Positions 30,752 through 44,112 of a DNA stretch of 64,000 nucleotides are shown piece by piece. The stretch is from Zizania palustris (Eukaryota > Streptophyta > Magnoliopsida > Poales > Poaceae): assembly GCA_019279435.1 (NCBI GenBank), contig JAAALK010000286.1:40547712-40611711 (forward strand), written 5' to 3'. Both the position numbers and the translations under genes were made by a program. Position 1 is the stretch's first letter. The number at the start of each line of letters is the position of its first letter. Below the pieces are notes generated by a model that worked only from the letters and a program-made list of their open reading frames with translations, was not told where the DNA came from and made no database searches.

Positions 30752-33110
30752 TGTGGGATCGAATTGGCGACTAGAGAGGGGGGTGAATAGGCGCCTCGAC
30801 AAATTCTTGCACATATTGATGGTCTTATATAAACACCCCAAAGCCCCTCCAACTTTACAGAATCAATTTTATGGTTACTGAACAAACCAGAACAGAATTC
30901 AACATGAAACAAAATATTTCATATAAATCGGAGTTTGATCGGTCGAACTACTCTGTCGAAAACTGAAACTCCAAAATTCAGGGTATATTTTGGCAACTCA
31001 ATGGTCAACGGAGAGATATCGACAATTAAAACACCGACAATGTTCAGAGAATCAGAATAACTCTTTAGCAGATGAATTTGTCAATTTGAATCACTACTTG
31101 TCATAAATAATTGATTAAACCAACCTTAACAGTACAAGATCTTGAACAGTTAGTGTCATTTGCTATAGAAATGGAACTCTAAATGAGAATTCAGAACTGA
31201 GTACAAACATTCAAAACCAAGATTTTTTCAGTAAAACATGTAGGAATCCTATTCACTTTCCAAAAACCAGATTTTCACTTAACAACATATATTGAGTCTT
31301 TTTCTCAAAAACAGACTACCTCAAGAGTAAGAATTCAGTTCAACGGTATTTTAGCAACCCTTAAGTATTATGTACTGACTGAACCAGAACAGTACCACAA
31401 GGTGATAGATTTCAGTGCAATCAGAGTATTCAAGCCAAAACAGATCAAGTTAAAACTTCAAGAGATCAATTCAGAATTCAGATCAAGCCATAATAAAACA
31501 GATAACAGTTATGATCCCTTTTCAGTAAAAAGATGGTTTTAGATAGAAATTTATGAATCAAAGATTTTCAGCAGTTCTGAATGATAATAACACATCTGCT
31601 ATGATCCAGGCTATAATTTCAGCACATATCTGTTCACAGCATTCAACAGAATCAGTACCAACTCTTTGGTGAGACAAACGGAATATAACTCAGTATTTAG
31701 TACAGAAAGTAGTTAAACCAGAACTGACCAAAAGTAGTGTGAGTTTTGAAAAGTTTCAGCCATTAGGTAACCCCACTGTTGCTTTTGAGGAAAGTAGCTT
31801 CTCAAAGTACTGACGAGGCAGGTGAACACCAGGACATACTTTCCATGTCACAGACAAATCAGGTGTACACCAGTACCTCCACCTACTTTTTGCAACAGAA
31901 AAAGAGTCTACCTAATACTCCAAACGTTTTCATATCATCTCAAAAGGTATGTCTGTTCATGAGATGAATTCTCAAAATTCAGTAAATGTTCATGACTAGA
32001 ACTTTTGTTCTTAGCAGAATAAAAGCAATTCAACTAAGAACCAACCAAAAGACAGAATCTTGTTTATATTCAGATCAAAATCAATTGCTGTTCATTATAA
32101 AAAAGAGATTCAACTTTTGGCAAGAGTCATCACAGAAACAACCATATACTATTCATTGTAGAGTATGACACAAGATATAAACTGGAAGAGAAAATGAAGT
32201 AGAAATACTTTCTCAGCAAAGATTAGAACTAGCAGAGAAGGAACACCAGGAAGAAAACGAAACAGAAACAAACTAGGCAAGTCCTTCACACACTGTAAAT
32301 CATCTGACACAAGGCTTCATCAGTGAAAAACTATGCTCAAATAGAAGAAAAACCTTCAGAAACCGAAACTACAACATGGTTTAACAAGAGGAAATTTTTG
32401 GTAGTGCTGTGTTGAACAGTTGTAACCCTCACCCCTAGGCTAGGACCCCCTTTATAGGCAAACCTAAGAGGGTAATTACAAGAGTGCTACCAGGGTAAGA
32501 ATTCTAAGTAATTACCTAAAGACCATTATGTATTTTCAGAATTACCAATTCTGAAAATACAATAATGTTTACTCCTAAATTATTACAAGATTGACCCTAT
32601 ACTTTTAATATATTTTTAGAATTTGATAATTCTGAAAAATAATAAAAGTTTACACTTAATCTAAATTACTAAATGAAAATAAACTCCTATTTATTGGAAT
32701 TTAAGAATATTTTAAGATGAGACGGTTTTCAGCAAAAACCGACAAAGCCTCCTAGATCATCGACATATGTCGTCAGTCCGCGAACTCGACTGCCATCAAG
32801 TCTCTCCCGCTCTCGATCCTTCGAGCCGCCTTTTCACTTGCACTGGCTTCCCTTTCGCTGACTTGATCAACACCTCGTCTCGATCAAATGTTATCCCATG
32901 TCTTGATTCGTCTCCATACGTACATCTGAGGTCACTTTCAACTTCGACTGGCATCCTCGACCATCTAGCATTAGACTCCCTATATAACCGTGATCACTTG
33001 CCATCAATAGTTGACAAATATCTCAACCCTACACACACGAGACAAGCACATACACACACACCTCCATGCAACCCATATATAAGCACCCAACAATCACCAT
33101 AGCCAACTTC
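30752..33110 (-). repeat. B 5' LTR
   Basis: Starts TGTGGGATCGAATTGGCG next to the primer-binding site complement (30737-30749). It runs to CATAGCCAACTTC; the exact end is uncertain by one or two bases because the expected terminal CA overlaps the duplicated ATCAA. It shares GGGGGTGAATAGGCGCCTCG with other SIRE-like LTRs of the window. Confidence 0.8.
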
Positions 33111-33596
33111 ATCAATCACTCATCATAAAACTGGAACCACAGTGAAAACCTTACTTGGTTTCTCAATCTAGGAGGGTTGTTCCTAGTATAAATATCCATG
33201 TACTCTTGAGAAAGAGGAGACTTTTGATATTTTGATAAACAAAACCCCTTTGTTTAGCAAAGTGCTAACAAACTTGCTAGAGATGTCTAGCCCTTTGCTC
33301 TTGTGATTTCCTTCACGGGATTATAGAAGTGGCGGCTTCATCCGCTCCCAATTGGTGCTCCTACTCCCTTCAAGGTTTCTCCTTGACTGATTGTAGGCTA
33401 TGTTGGTTGGTTCTTGAGAGTGTGGTTGGGCGAATCCTCGATTAAGGTTGCCGGTTTAAGACAGTGGTTGGCTTCGAGTTTTATTTTCCAGGTTGCACTA
33501 GTTATCACTGCTTGTAGCAAGTTATCCGACTATTCTATATCTAGTTATATGGTGATTGATCTTACGTCGTGAAGATCAAGACATCGTGCCATATCA

Positions 33597-34355
33597 TCTG
33601 GTATCAAGGCTTTCATTACCACGGTAGGATTCTTTACCCTTAGCTACATATATTTTTTCCTTCACCTATCCACCAAAAGGCCCAAAAAATTGTCATAGCC
33701 TTTTGTTACGATCTGTTTATCTAGTTAGTATTGTTAAGTTTCAATCCATTTGAGTCTTTTTTTAGTTGCTGATCATATCATCATTTGTCCTTTTCCCCTT
33801 TCATATCCCACAAAAAAATATCCTTTGCGTCTATCTTTTATCTTGTAAAAATAGCTACTGAAATATTTGGTTCCATCCTTCATTTGTGCAAGTAATATAT
33901 CTGATCTTGATTAGTATCGTGCAAAAAAAGTTAAAAAAAGAGAAGAAATAAAGTTACAAAAAAGTGTTGGAAAGAAAGAACTATCACATTGTTATCCTTC
34001 TATGGGTGAAATTTCATTTGTGTGTGTTGCTTTGGTTACATCATTAATATCTCATGATCAGCACTAGGCATTGGATCTCTAGTTTGGATTGCTACTTATC
34101 TTTACAATAACTAGAATTTAGATTGCTCATTGTGCATCTTTCCCCACCGAGCTCTACAAATAAGCAACTGTAAAACTGAAAACCAGTCGGTATTCACTTA
34201 ACAATCACTTTGTTACCACCACACAAAGTACTTCTGTAATCTGCAGGGAACTTATAGGAGCTTTTGTCAGTAAGAGAAGGTGAGGTTGTGGGAGCTACCA
34301 AATTTTTATCTATAAATACCTATTATTCGTATTTGAACTAACCTTACATAGGAAG
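33597..34355 (+). other. G2 primer-binding site and untranslated leader
   Basis: TGGTATCAAGGC (33599-33610) directly follows the LTR. The rest is AT-rich leader without ORFs up to the gag ATG. Confidence 0.65.
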
Positions 34356-34703
34356 ATGGAAGATATTGAGGAAATAAATTGTATTACTATGACACAATTA
34401 AATGAACTCCGGCAAAGCATGGAAGAAAGACAAGACCGACTAACCCAAGATCTTCGAGCTCTTATGACTGAAATGAGAGGGTGTCATCAACCTCATGATG
34501 GTCCAAGAAACCATAGTGGAGATGGAGAAAATAGTGATGGAGGTCCTACTGCTAGTAGAGAACAAGAAAGAAGGCATCGAGGTGTTGCACATGGTAGAGG
34601 AAGAGAACGAGGTCAAAGAAATAATGACAATGATGAATCTGAAGATACAGATGAAGATAATCATTCCTAAATTCGTTTTGGTCGTTGACATCATAGAGGA
34701 GGC
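34356..34703 (+). pseudogene. gag: G2 gag, N-terminal part
   Basis: Starts ATG at 34356 (MEDIEEINCITMTQLNEL). A coiled-coil start (LRQSMEERQDRLTQDLRAL) and a charged Arg/Asp/Glu-rich region with GRGRERGQRNNDNDESED follow. A stop at 34668-34670 and another in FGR-stop-HHRGG break it. A1 cuts it at 34704 after RGG; it continues at 47482. It is Ty3 gag by linkage to the following parts, since this N-terminal region is little conserved. Confidence 0.72.
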
Positions 34704-36775
34704 TGTAGGACCGAAAGTAGCGACCAGAGGGGGGTGAATGGGTGTCTAAAAAATTCTTTCGAATCAATGACCTGCTCCCAATACCCAACGCACCTCAACA
34801 GACTTAGCAGGGAAAAGTAAACAGATCAACAAGGCCTAAAAAGATCTAGCCTAAAAAAGACCGGTGTCCTAAACAAAAAGACACCAAACAATGCTTAAAG
34901 GCAGATTAATCAGAGCATTTAAAACACGGTCATCTCAAGCTTCATGAAGGTAAATAATCACAGGTGTTTAATTAGAATGCACATAAAAGGAGATGAAGGT
35001 TTACTATTTGAATTTTGTCTCCTGTTCGAAATTTGACGAAGCCTGTGCGGTGCGAAGCCTGAAGTAGTAGCTGCCGAAGCCTATGGTGTCCTTGCCGAAG
35101 CCTGTTCGAAGTCTACTGGAGTTTGATTCGAAGTTGTTGCTCGGAGTCTCACTATGGCCTACGAAGCATGCTATGCAAAATGAAATACTCCGAACAGTAC
35201 ACGCACAGTTCAAGAAGAAAACTTTCGAAGTCTTGTGACGAACTTCGTGCGAACAGAGGACCTCGACATGGATAGGCTTCGCTTGCGGAGCGAAGGGGCT
35301 TCGAAGCCTGTCAAGCCCGAAGTTGCCAAAAATCAGCAGCTTCCCAAGTCCTTCGCAGCACACATAGCTGAGGCAAAACCGAACACCAGCGAAGCTCCGA
35401 ACTGTATAGCAAACTCCAAAAACCGAGCTATCAACACGCACACTTCGAACACCAAAATAATGTTTCTGCTGATAGCTGCCTGCACCTAGAGAACCTAGAC
35501 CCTACAGCTATGCTTTAAACAGGACAACACAAGCTGAAAACGTACAACAGACAACAAGGAATAAATCTTTAACAAAACTTGCCTCCTGCACGCAACAAGT
35601 CTAGAAGGAAACAAACTTAATCATGGCTAAGAAACTAGGTGCTGCCATAATGAAAAAGTTGTAGGCTAGGAGCTAGAACTCTAGCTAGCCTGCTGGCAAC
35701 CAGAGACAGCAACCCAAATAAAATGGGCTGAACAGCATCAGGCGAAGAACTTAATGATGCAGTAACAACACGCAACTCAAAGCTAAATATAAAAATGACT
35801 TCACTGTGCACCGATCGATTGAGGAGAGAATAAAAATAGTGTCTAATTATGCTCCCTTCCTATTTACTAGATAAAATAATCACGATGAACAGAGATGAAC
35901 CGCAAAAAGCAGGAAGGTTTCAGAAACTTCAGGCGAATAATATTTCTGCCGCAAACTCAGAACAGAAGAGACAGCCAAAGCACAAACATCGAGGCGATTA
36001 AAACCTGAGAAATGATCTGCAAGTTTGGCATGCTTGCGATGAACAGTAGCGACACGCGCAGAAACCAATGACGGTGGTGATGGACAAAACGCCAGTAGAT
36101 GAACAACCGTGACCCAATCTCTTGTATTAAAAAGTGATTTCAGAAAAGGGTAACCCTAACCCTAGGGATTGGGGCCCTATTTATAGGCAGCCCAATAGCC
36201 TAGGAATATACTAAAAGACCCTTAGGGTTTTTTACAAACGCTGAAATAAATGGAAAAGACCAATCCTGCCCTTAGGATATTTTTACAGACTTGACTAACT
36301 GACTGTCGGCCTAAGGACAAAATAGTAAACTCCTATTTACATATGACTTATCCGGAAGCGGAGCTTTCGTAGCGACTACGGCTTCGCCCCAGAACGGTCT
36401 GATCCAAGATCAGCGGTTGTCAGTTTTGCGCCGAAACTGACATAGTGTCCACCGATTTTGCACCAGGTACCCGGATTGGGCCGGCCTGATTCCGCAGCTC
36501 TCTCAGCCCGGCAATCGCTCGCCGTCTGTGTACCTGAGTCAATCCTGGTCAACAGCCCAGTGGATCCTCTGCTGCTCCTAGCCCATGTACCCGGATTGGG
36601 CCAGCCCGACTTCACGGCCCCTCTGCCCGACAGTCGCTCGCTGTCCGTGTACCTGAGTCACATGCGGCCCAGACACAGCAGGTCTTCTCTTCTTTTTGTG
36701 TCCTCTTGACTTCCGTTGACAATGACTCATCACATCTGGAGCCATGAGGCCCACACTATTCAACATGGCTCCTCA
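34704..36775 (-). repeat. A1 3' LTR (2072 bp)
   Basis: Begins TGTAGGACCGAAAG and ends TGGCTCCTCA on the + strand, followed by ATCTCCCCCTTG, the complement of the polypurine tract. It contains TTCGAA/CGAAGCC iterations (about 35020-35310), a telomere-like AACCCTAACCCTAGGG next to CTATTTATAGG near 36153-36185, and paired copies of the CCGGATTGGGCC-type U3 repeat. Confidence 0.92.
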
Positions 36776-38050
36776 ATCTCCCCCTTGACGAGTGTATTGT
36801 CAACACTTCTCTTCATCAGCTCTCCAGTACCTGCAAGCACATGTGGAAACACGAAAAAAACACAAGAAAACAGAGAAGAAGAAAATAAAGTAAAAGTTTA
36901 ACCCTAATGACCAAAAACCGAACAAAAGCATGAAAACAGTCATTATGGTTAACCAAAAGTAAAAGCTCAAAAACGAGTGCAATCTTAGAATTATCAACAA
37001 GGATATCCAAAGAGTAAGGACAAACGGGACAAAAACTCCCCCTGAAACAAATCCCGAAGAAAGCCAAAACTCCCCCTTAAACTCTTCTCCCAAAATTTCT
37101 CCCCCTTGTTGACAATTGGACTCATCAAGCGAGACTAAATGCACTCTAAAGAAACACAGACTCCCCCTAAAATGCAACTCCCCCTCAAAATATGCAATGA
37201 ATGCAACTGGGGTGCAGGTGGAGTGAAGAAAGCATGCTTCTCAGATATGATTGACTGCAATAACGACATCTAGCAGATATAGCAAAAGACATACTGTCTA
37301 AGAAACATGACATGATTAGTGCAGTCGATGATATCCAAAGTAAGTCATTATCATGCATTTTTAAATTTTCGCAAAACAAAAGCATCACCATATTTTCCAG
37401 TTGACAAGCAAGGTAAAACATGAGATGCAAAAACTAACTGATATCTACCAAGATAAGCATTGTCCAAAACAAAGTGCTTCAGCAAACTTGTTATCTTTTT
37501 AATTTTCAGGCTTTTTCTTTTTCCTTTTTCATTTTTGCTAGGGGTTATTTGCATGTCAAACCTTATGCTAACCGACCAAGTCAAGCCTAGGCCTAAACTG
37601 GATCATCAGAAGCTTAAGACATTGGTCTTGGCATATACTACACTGTCCTAGTTAATACCAAAGTGCTATGGTACGCAGTCCAGAACAATGCAATGCGACA
37701 AAGCAAACCCACCTGGATCTTTTCAAAGTATGCATAAAAAGGCATGGATTTTTCATTCATTTTTGTTTTTTATCATTTTTATAGCACATTTTCCATGGTA
37801 AAGCATATAGATGACCAAGTTGCATATCTGCATCTAAGTGAGGAACTAGCTACAAGGCATGTAACAGATAGCAAAAGCATTCACCCTACACATGCTAGTT
37901 ACCAGAAGCAATGGTGATAATTTTTCAATTTTAAAGCATAAAAACCATGCATATGACAGATATCAGACATATCATGTGAACTGAAGCAAAACATGATCAT
38001 CGACAAGTAATCAAAAGCATGTACCAGCTAGAGTAAGTAAAGCAGGTCAA
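36776..38050 (-). other. A1 3' noncoding region
   Basis: No gene. At least five CTCCCCCT blocks (complement of AGGGGGAG) occur between 37030 and 37195 in addition to the tract at the LTR. GGGGTTATTTGCATGTCAA near 37542 is the block shared with B and A2. Confidence 0.75.
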
Positions 38051-41000
38051 TCATATAACAGAAGTAGGCTTAAAGTGTGATATGTGAATATGCATGATAT
38101 GAACACACACAAAAAGACTCAAGAAAAGAGTAAATAAGAAAGAAAACTTACTCAAAATATCCTGAAAAGGATATACAACACCCAAATCCCCTCGTAAACG
38201 CTCAAAAGTAGACTGATCTAGTGGTTTGGTGAAAATGTTAGCCAACTGATGATGAGTATCAACATGAACAAGGTCAATGACACCTTTCTCATATTGATCC
38301 CTCAAAAAGTGAAAGCGCACATCAATGTGTTTGGTTTTTGAATGGAGACAAGGGTTTTTCCCTACACTAATCGCACTAGTGCTGTCACAAAACAAAGGAA
38401 CTCTAGTCGGAAATAACAACCCAAAATCTTGCAATGTGGAAATCATCCAAACCAATTGTGAGCAGCAGCTAGCAGCAGCTACATACTCAGCCTCAGTGGT
38501 CGAAAGTGCAACTCCAGACTGATTCCGAGAAGACCAAGAAACAAGAGACGAACCAAGAAATTGGCAAGTACCGGAAGTCGACTTGCGATCCAACCGGCAC
38601 CAACCAAAGTCAGCGTCCGAAAAGCCAGATAAATCAAGAGATGATGATGCTGAATAATAAAGACCGTGATCGGGCGCATAGGTGAGATACCTGAAAATGC
38701 GCTTGATAGCCTGCCGATGAGACGCACGTGGTGAAGACTGGAAGCGCGCGCACAGTCCTACGGCAAACTGAATGTATAGCCTCATCGCCGTCAAGTACAA
38801 CAGCGAACCGATCATCCCTCGAAACTCTCTCTCGTTGACCTTGACGCCACTCTCGTCCTTGTCCAGGCCCCCAGATGTACCCATTGGGGTCATCTGAGGC
38901 TTCAACTCTCCACCAAAGTCGAACTTCTTCAACATGTCCCGCGTATACTTACTCTGGTGGATGAAGGTGCCGTCCTTGGTCTGCTTGATCTGGAGCCCTA
39001 GAAAATACTTGAGCTCACCCATGAGGTTCATCTCAAACTCACTGTGCATCTGCTCAGAAAACTTGGACACAAGAGCATCAATAGTACCACCAAAAATGAT
39101 ATCGTCCACGTATATCTGAGCAACAAGGAAATCTGATGCATCTCTGAGCAAGAAAAGAGTTTTATCCACAGAACCCATCACAAAACCCTTCCCCAACAAA
39201 AACTGCTTCAACCGGTCATAGCAAGCCCTGGGGGCTTGCTTCATACCGTATAAAGCTTTCTGCAGCTTAAAAACATGTCGAGGAAACTTAGGGTTCTCAA
39301 AACCGGGGGGCTGCCTAACATAGACTTCCTTCTCTATGTACCCGTTTAGAAAAGCACTCTTGACATCCATTTGAAAAAGCTTAAAACCCTTCGAGGCGGC
39401 AAAAGCTAAGAGAATGTGAATGGACTCAAGACGGGCAACAGGGGCGAAAGTATCCTCAAAGTCAATACCCTCTTTCTGGCAAAAACCCTGGGCCACTAGT
39501 TGAGCTTTGTTGTGCACCACAACCCCATCTTCACCTTGCTTGTTTTTGAACACCCACTTGGTGCCTATGGGGTTGCATCCGGGTGGCAGCTCAACCAATG
39601 TCCAAACCCAACTGCGGACAAAATTCTCAAGCTCTTCTTGCATAGCATTAATCCAATTCGAATCAGAAAGAGCATGAGAAACGTCTCTGGGCTCAAAAGA
39701 TGCAACAAAAGCAGATTCAACAAACACAGCAAGAGAGTCAATAGAAGAGCGCAAAGTCCTCTCAGACAAATCACCGATGATGAGATCTAAGGGGTGATCA
39801 CGCTGAACTGCTCGAGATCCCTGGTGATCTGAAGTCACCTCTCTAGAGTCAGCAGCAGGCACCTCTGGACTCGACTGAGGGGGCTCGATCGAAGTGGAAG
39901 AAGTGATCAGAGGACCGCCCTCGTCCTCAGTCGAAGTCTCAGAAGGTGTGTGTTCTGCTGGTTGTGCAGAAGGCCCACCCTCATCAACAGTTGGAGCGTC
40001 ATCATCTTCTTCGAAGATGGACTCTCCGAGCTCACCATCTCTCAATAGCTCAAAAGAAGGAGTCAAAGAAGGCAAGGACTCATCAAATGAAACCTCGCAA
40101 GTCTCGACAAGCTGCTGGGAGTCGAGGTTCCAAACACGGAAGCCTCAAGAATGTAAAGCGTAGCCAAGAAAAACTCCATCCCAGCAACGAGACTCAAACT
40201 TGTCCAAATGCTCTCCCTTCTTGAGCACAAAGCACTTGCAGCCAAACACTCGCAAGTGGCTCACTTTGGGCTATCTGCCAAACCGCAACTCATATGAAGT
40301 CTTACCTAGGTAAGCTTTAAGAAAAATGAGGTTGGCCAGATAGCAAGCCGTGTTCATGGCTTCAGCCCAAAAAACGCCTAGGAGTCCTGTGCTCATCGAG
40401 CATCGTCCTGGCCATCTCGAATAGCGTGCGATTATTTGGTCCACGACGGCGTTCTGTGGGGGAGTGTAAGGAGCAGAAAACTGATGATCAAGACCCTGAT
40501 CACTACAGAAGCTGACGAACTGAGAGTTCTTGAACTCAGAGCTGTTGTCAGAGCGAATTGCTCGCATTTGACCATTGTTCTCATTCTTCAGCTTCAAAAT
40601 AAGGTCATGAACAAAATGAAAAGTCTCATCCTTAGACTCCAAAAAGAAAACCCATGAGAATCGAGCAAAATCGTCAACGATAACAAGTGCGTAGCACTTC
40701 CCACCGACTGAGCGTACCCGAGCTGGACCAACAGTGTCCATGTATAACAGCTCGCCCGGATACGAAGTCATCACCTGAGTCACCGGTGAGTGAGAAGCGG
40801 CAACCATTTTCCAGTGACGATAGGGATGGCAAACTAGATCCTTCTCCATTTTAAGCTTGGGCAATCCTCGGATGAGGTCGATAGAGCTCAACCTGACTAG
40901 CAGATCAAAACTCAAATGGCCCAACCTCCTATGCCACTTCCAGAGCTCAGAGGAGGATCCAGCAATCAAACAGCGAGAAGGGCCAAAAGAACTAGAGAAG

Positions 41001-41356
41001 TCAATCCGAAAAACCATACCAAAAGGTAAGATATAGCAAATCAAAGACCCTCTAGAATCAATCACAGAAGAACTGCCCTTCTTAAAACGAACCTCCAAAC
41101 CATCCTCAAGAAGTTGCGAAATAGAAATCAAATTGAAGTTCAAATTTCCAACCAAAGCAACATTCTTCAAAGAGAAATGGTCTGAGATGCGAATTGAGCC
41201 AATGCCGTGTACCTTCCCTTGACCACTGTTCCCGAAGGTGATGTATTCCTTAGAGCTCGGGGGAGAGAGACTGGAGAACCATCTGCGATGTCCTGTCATG
41301 TGGCGAGAGCATCTTGAGTCCATGATCCAAACGTCCTCCAGTCCCCGATCCTGCAC
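38051..41356 (-). pseudogene. pol: A1 pol, decayed
   Basis: One frame spans the region with at least two in-frame stops near 40271 and 40140. Domains from the right: protease WIMDSRCSRHMTG (the Gly of D-S-G is now Arg); HRRLGHLSFDLLVRL; integrase DTVGPARVRS and AIRSDNSSEFKN; a scrambled stretch NAVVDQIIARYSRW where A2 has the ERKNRTL motif, which looks like two compensating small indels; RT GTKWVFKNKQGEDG and YVDDIIFGG; RNase H GFSDADFGWCRLDRKSTSG, STTEAEYVAAAS and QLANIFTKPLD. The stop that ends A2 pol is CAG here, so the frame runs about 35 residues further. Non-functional. Confidence 0.88.
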
Positions 41357-41358
41357 AA

Positions 41359-44112
41359 TCAGTGGTTGTACGGGGGAGCAAATGGTCCGGCACCAGGTTT
41401 AGCAAAAGAACTAAACCAGTGTCGAGCCATCTGCTCAAAAGACGGAAAGCAGAAATCATCATAAGAGTTTGGACCAAAACGCGGCTAAAAGCACGGTCCA
41501 CGGTTCTGCCTAAAACCTCGGCCACGAGGTCCAGGGCTATATCCAAAATGGCATGGAGCTCTGCCAGAGCGAACTCCACCCACCGAAGCACGGGCATGAA
41601 AGCCGTCTCCTCTACCACCACCTACACGATGCGGCCTAGCCTCTAGCCTCTCCTCGTGTCGAGGAACTCTTAGTCTACCACCCTGCTAGTAGAACTGCCC
41701 CTGGCCATCACGATCTCTCTCTGGTCTCTCAACCCGCTTCCTCCTGAAGCAAAACTCCGCAAGATGACCGTCTCTCTGACAATACTCATAGTGGTAGGTG
41801 GGCTTCTTGGGATGTGGTTGAGACTTGGGGTTCTTGGGCTTGGTGGTGTTGGGTGTAGTCTCCTTGGTGTGAGAGGGTCCAGGAAGAGAGTCTAGAGAAG
41901 TGCAGAGGTGTTTGGGCATTGGAACCCAGATGGGCTTCTTGGGTGGAGCTTTAGGCTGTTCTTGGAACACTCCATCCTTGGGCTGACTAGCCTGGAAAGA
42001 CTCAGTGGAGTGAGTCTTGGGGTATCTCTGTTCAAGAGTCATTTTACTCCACTCCACTGCCTGACTAATGGCACTCTCAAATTCAGCATTGGTGTAGGTG
42101 TAGCCTACCCCAAACCCATCCTGCCTCTTAAACTGCTGGATCATCATGCCGTGCTGTGGCTCTTTGGCACTCACCCAACTCAGGATCTGACGGAGGTAAA
42201 AGTTCTCATTTTGGACATCAGCTAGCTCCTCTCTCAAGGAAGCCAGAACCTCCACCTGAGACAAGCTGGTCTCACACTCTCTATCAACATGGACAGACTT
42301 CTCGGCTTTCAGCTTGATCAACTCCAATCTAAGAGACAAGCAGTTCTCACAGACAGTGGGTGGAACTGACAGTGTCTCAAGCTCTAGCCTAGTCTGCTCT
42401 AGCTCAGCTCTAACTCTCTCCAAATCGCCCAATTGCTCATCACCCTTGGCTTTCAGCTCAGCTAAACTAGCTAGATGGGATGGGCAATCATCACATGGCA
42501 CGACGACAGTGGCATGAGCATCTTTCAGCTCCAGCTAAGCGCTCTCAAGCTCAGTGGCCAAAGCGCCCCTCTCATCAACCCTTTCTGTGTACCTGAACTT
42601 CAAAGTCGTCAGGTCACACAGCAACACCTCACACTTTGGGCACTCACTGCTATCAACCAAGCAAGGAGAAGAAGATAGACTCTCAATTCTGCCGTTGGCC
42701 ACGACAAGCTCACTCTTAAGCTCATCTATCCTCTTCTTAGCCCCTCTAAGCAGTTTTTCCCGATATTTCAACTCCTGACGATTACTTTCAAGTAAATCAA
42801 CAATTTCACGTTCATAAGAGGATACCTTCTCATTCTCATAGCCGTCAGAGTCGTCAGAGGAGCCCTTCTCTTTCTTATCCCCAAGAGCCATTGAGCAAAA
42901 GCTCTTGCGGGATCTTCAGCGTCGATGTGAGTGACTCTTCGGCCTGTCCCCAAAGACCATGAAGCAGAGGACCGCCAGATCATCCTTGTCCTTCCCCTTC
43001 CTAATGACAATCTCCTCATCGCTTGAGCTCGATGAAGAGGAAGAAGACGTAAACCGCTTGGAGTAGCTTTTCTCCATCTCGGCGAAGAAAGCCTTATCGC
43101 GCTTCTTGTTCTCATGCCGGTAGTCCTTCAGGGCCTTTCTGAAGAATCTGGTCTTTGGCTTGCCCTTTGTGAAGGAGGAGCTGTCGTGCTTGCCGGAGTC
43201 GTAGAAGCCACCACCGGTACCCTTCTTGTGACCATTGCGCTTGGGGCAGTCGGTGATGAAGTGACCTAGATCACCACACTCAAAGCATTCGGATTTTGTG
43301 CCGTGTCTTTTGAACATTATCTTATCATAGACACGACGCACCCGGTTGTTAAATAGACACAGGTCATCATCTCCTAACGACTCGAGCTGGTCCTCAGTGA
43401 TAGACATCAAGGAGAACCCAACACAACTCACAGAAGAGGGGTCAGCATAAGGTGTAGAAAGGGCCAGCGTTTTTGATCCAGAGCTAGTGAGATTTGACCT
43501 CAACTGGGTATCAACCTCAGTGGCCTTCAGCTTGCTAAACAACTTAGAGATTGTCAAGGTATCATAAGATGTGCTCTCAATGATAGAGGATACCTTGATC
43601 TCCCAGATCTTAGGGTCCAAGGTATGGAGAACCTTGAGCGCCTGCTCATGATCTGAGACTAACTGAACACCCTCGACCTTGTTGGCCCGAAGCTTGTTGA
43701 TGATCGACTGAAAACGACCAAATAAAGCTTCAATAGATTCACCTGGCTTCTGTGTGAAATTTTGGTATTCACGCCGGTAGGTCTGATAGAGCCGAGCCTT
43801 GACCTGAGCTGTCCTCTCATGGTGTGCCTGGAGGGTAGCCCAGATCTCTCTAGCAGTGGTGAGATGGCTCACATGCTCAAATTCAGTGGGACCTAATCCA
43901 GAAAACAAAATGTTCATCGCTTTGTTGTTGTTCAGATGTTGGGCGATAATATCAGGAGAATTATGCTCAGCAACTGGCAATATGGTGAAAGTAGCGTGAA
44001 CACAAATGTCCCAGATGTCCGAGCTTTGGCTCATGAGATAGGATCGCATGCGAGTCTTCCAATAATTATAGCCATAAGCTTCCAATGACAGGACCTTTCC
44101 AGGAGAAGTCAT
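41359..44112 (-). pseudogene. gag: A1 gag, full length with premature stops
   Basis: ATG at 44110-44112 and a final TGA at 41359-41361 give 917 codons in one frame, against 919 residues in A2. The gag domain (YGYNYWKTRMRSYLMSQSSD, LHTLDPKIWEIKVSSI), a zinc knuckle CFECGDLGHFITDC, long coiled-coil segments and a second knuckle are present; in the latter, CxxC starts as YEYC, so its first Cys is lost. Stops near 42916, 42535, 41686 and 41494 break it. Three of these differ from A2 by CGA-to-TGA or CAG-to-TAG. Pol lies in the -1 frame. Confidence 0.88.

Larger units (their letters stand above)
20605..33110 (-). mobile_element. B: SIRE/Maximus-like copia element, decayed, inserted in the G2 LTR
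   Basis: On the - strand: 5' LTR 30752-33110, primer-binding site 30737-30749 (complement of TGGTATCAGAGCT), gag 28718-30688, pol 25734-28717, 3' noncoding region and 3' LTR from 20605. The 3' LTR is interrupted by A3 at 22821. Both LTRs start TGTGGGATC on the + strand reading and share their sequence up to CACCATAGC. Flanking ATCAA (20600-20604; 33111-33115) is the likely target duplication. Many stops, frameshifts and an internal pol deletion make it non-autonomous. The usual polypurine tract beside the 3' LTR is missing, so that end was rearranged. Confidence 0.8.
20083..33596 (+). repeat. G2 5' LTR, split by element B
   Basis: Begins TGTTACAACCCTC at 20083 and ends ATATCA at 33596, two bases before a tRNA-Met-like site TGGTATCAAGGC. 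Without B the LTR is about 1.0 kb. The join ...CTATCAA/TCACTC across B is supported by a 4-5 base duplication (ATCAA). TATAAATA at about 33190 is a promoter candidate. Confidence 0.7.
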
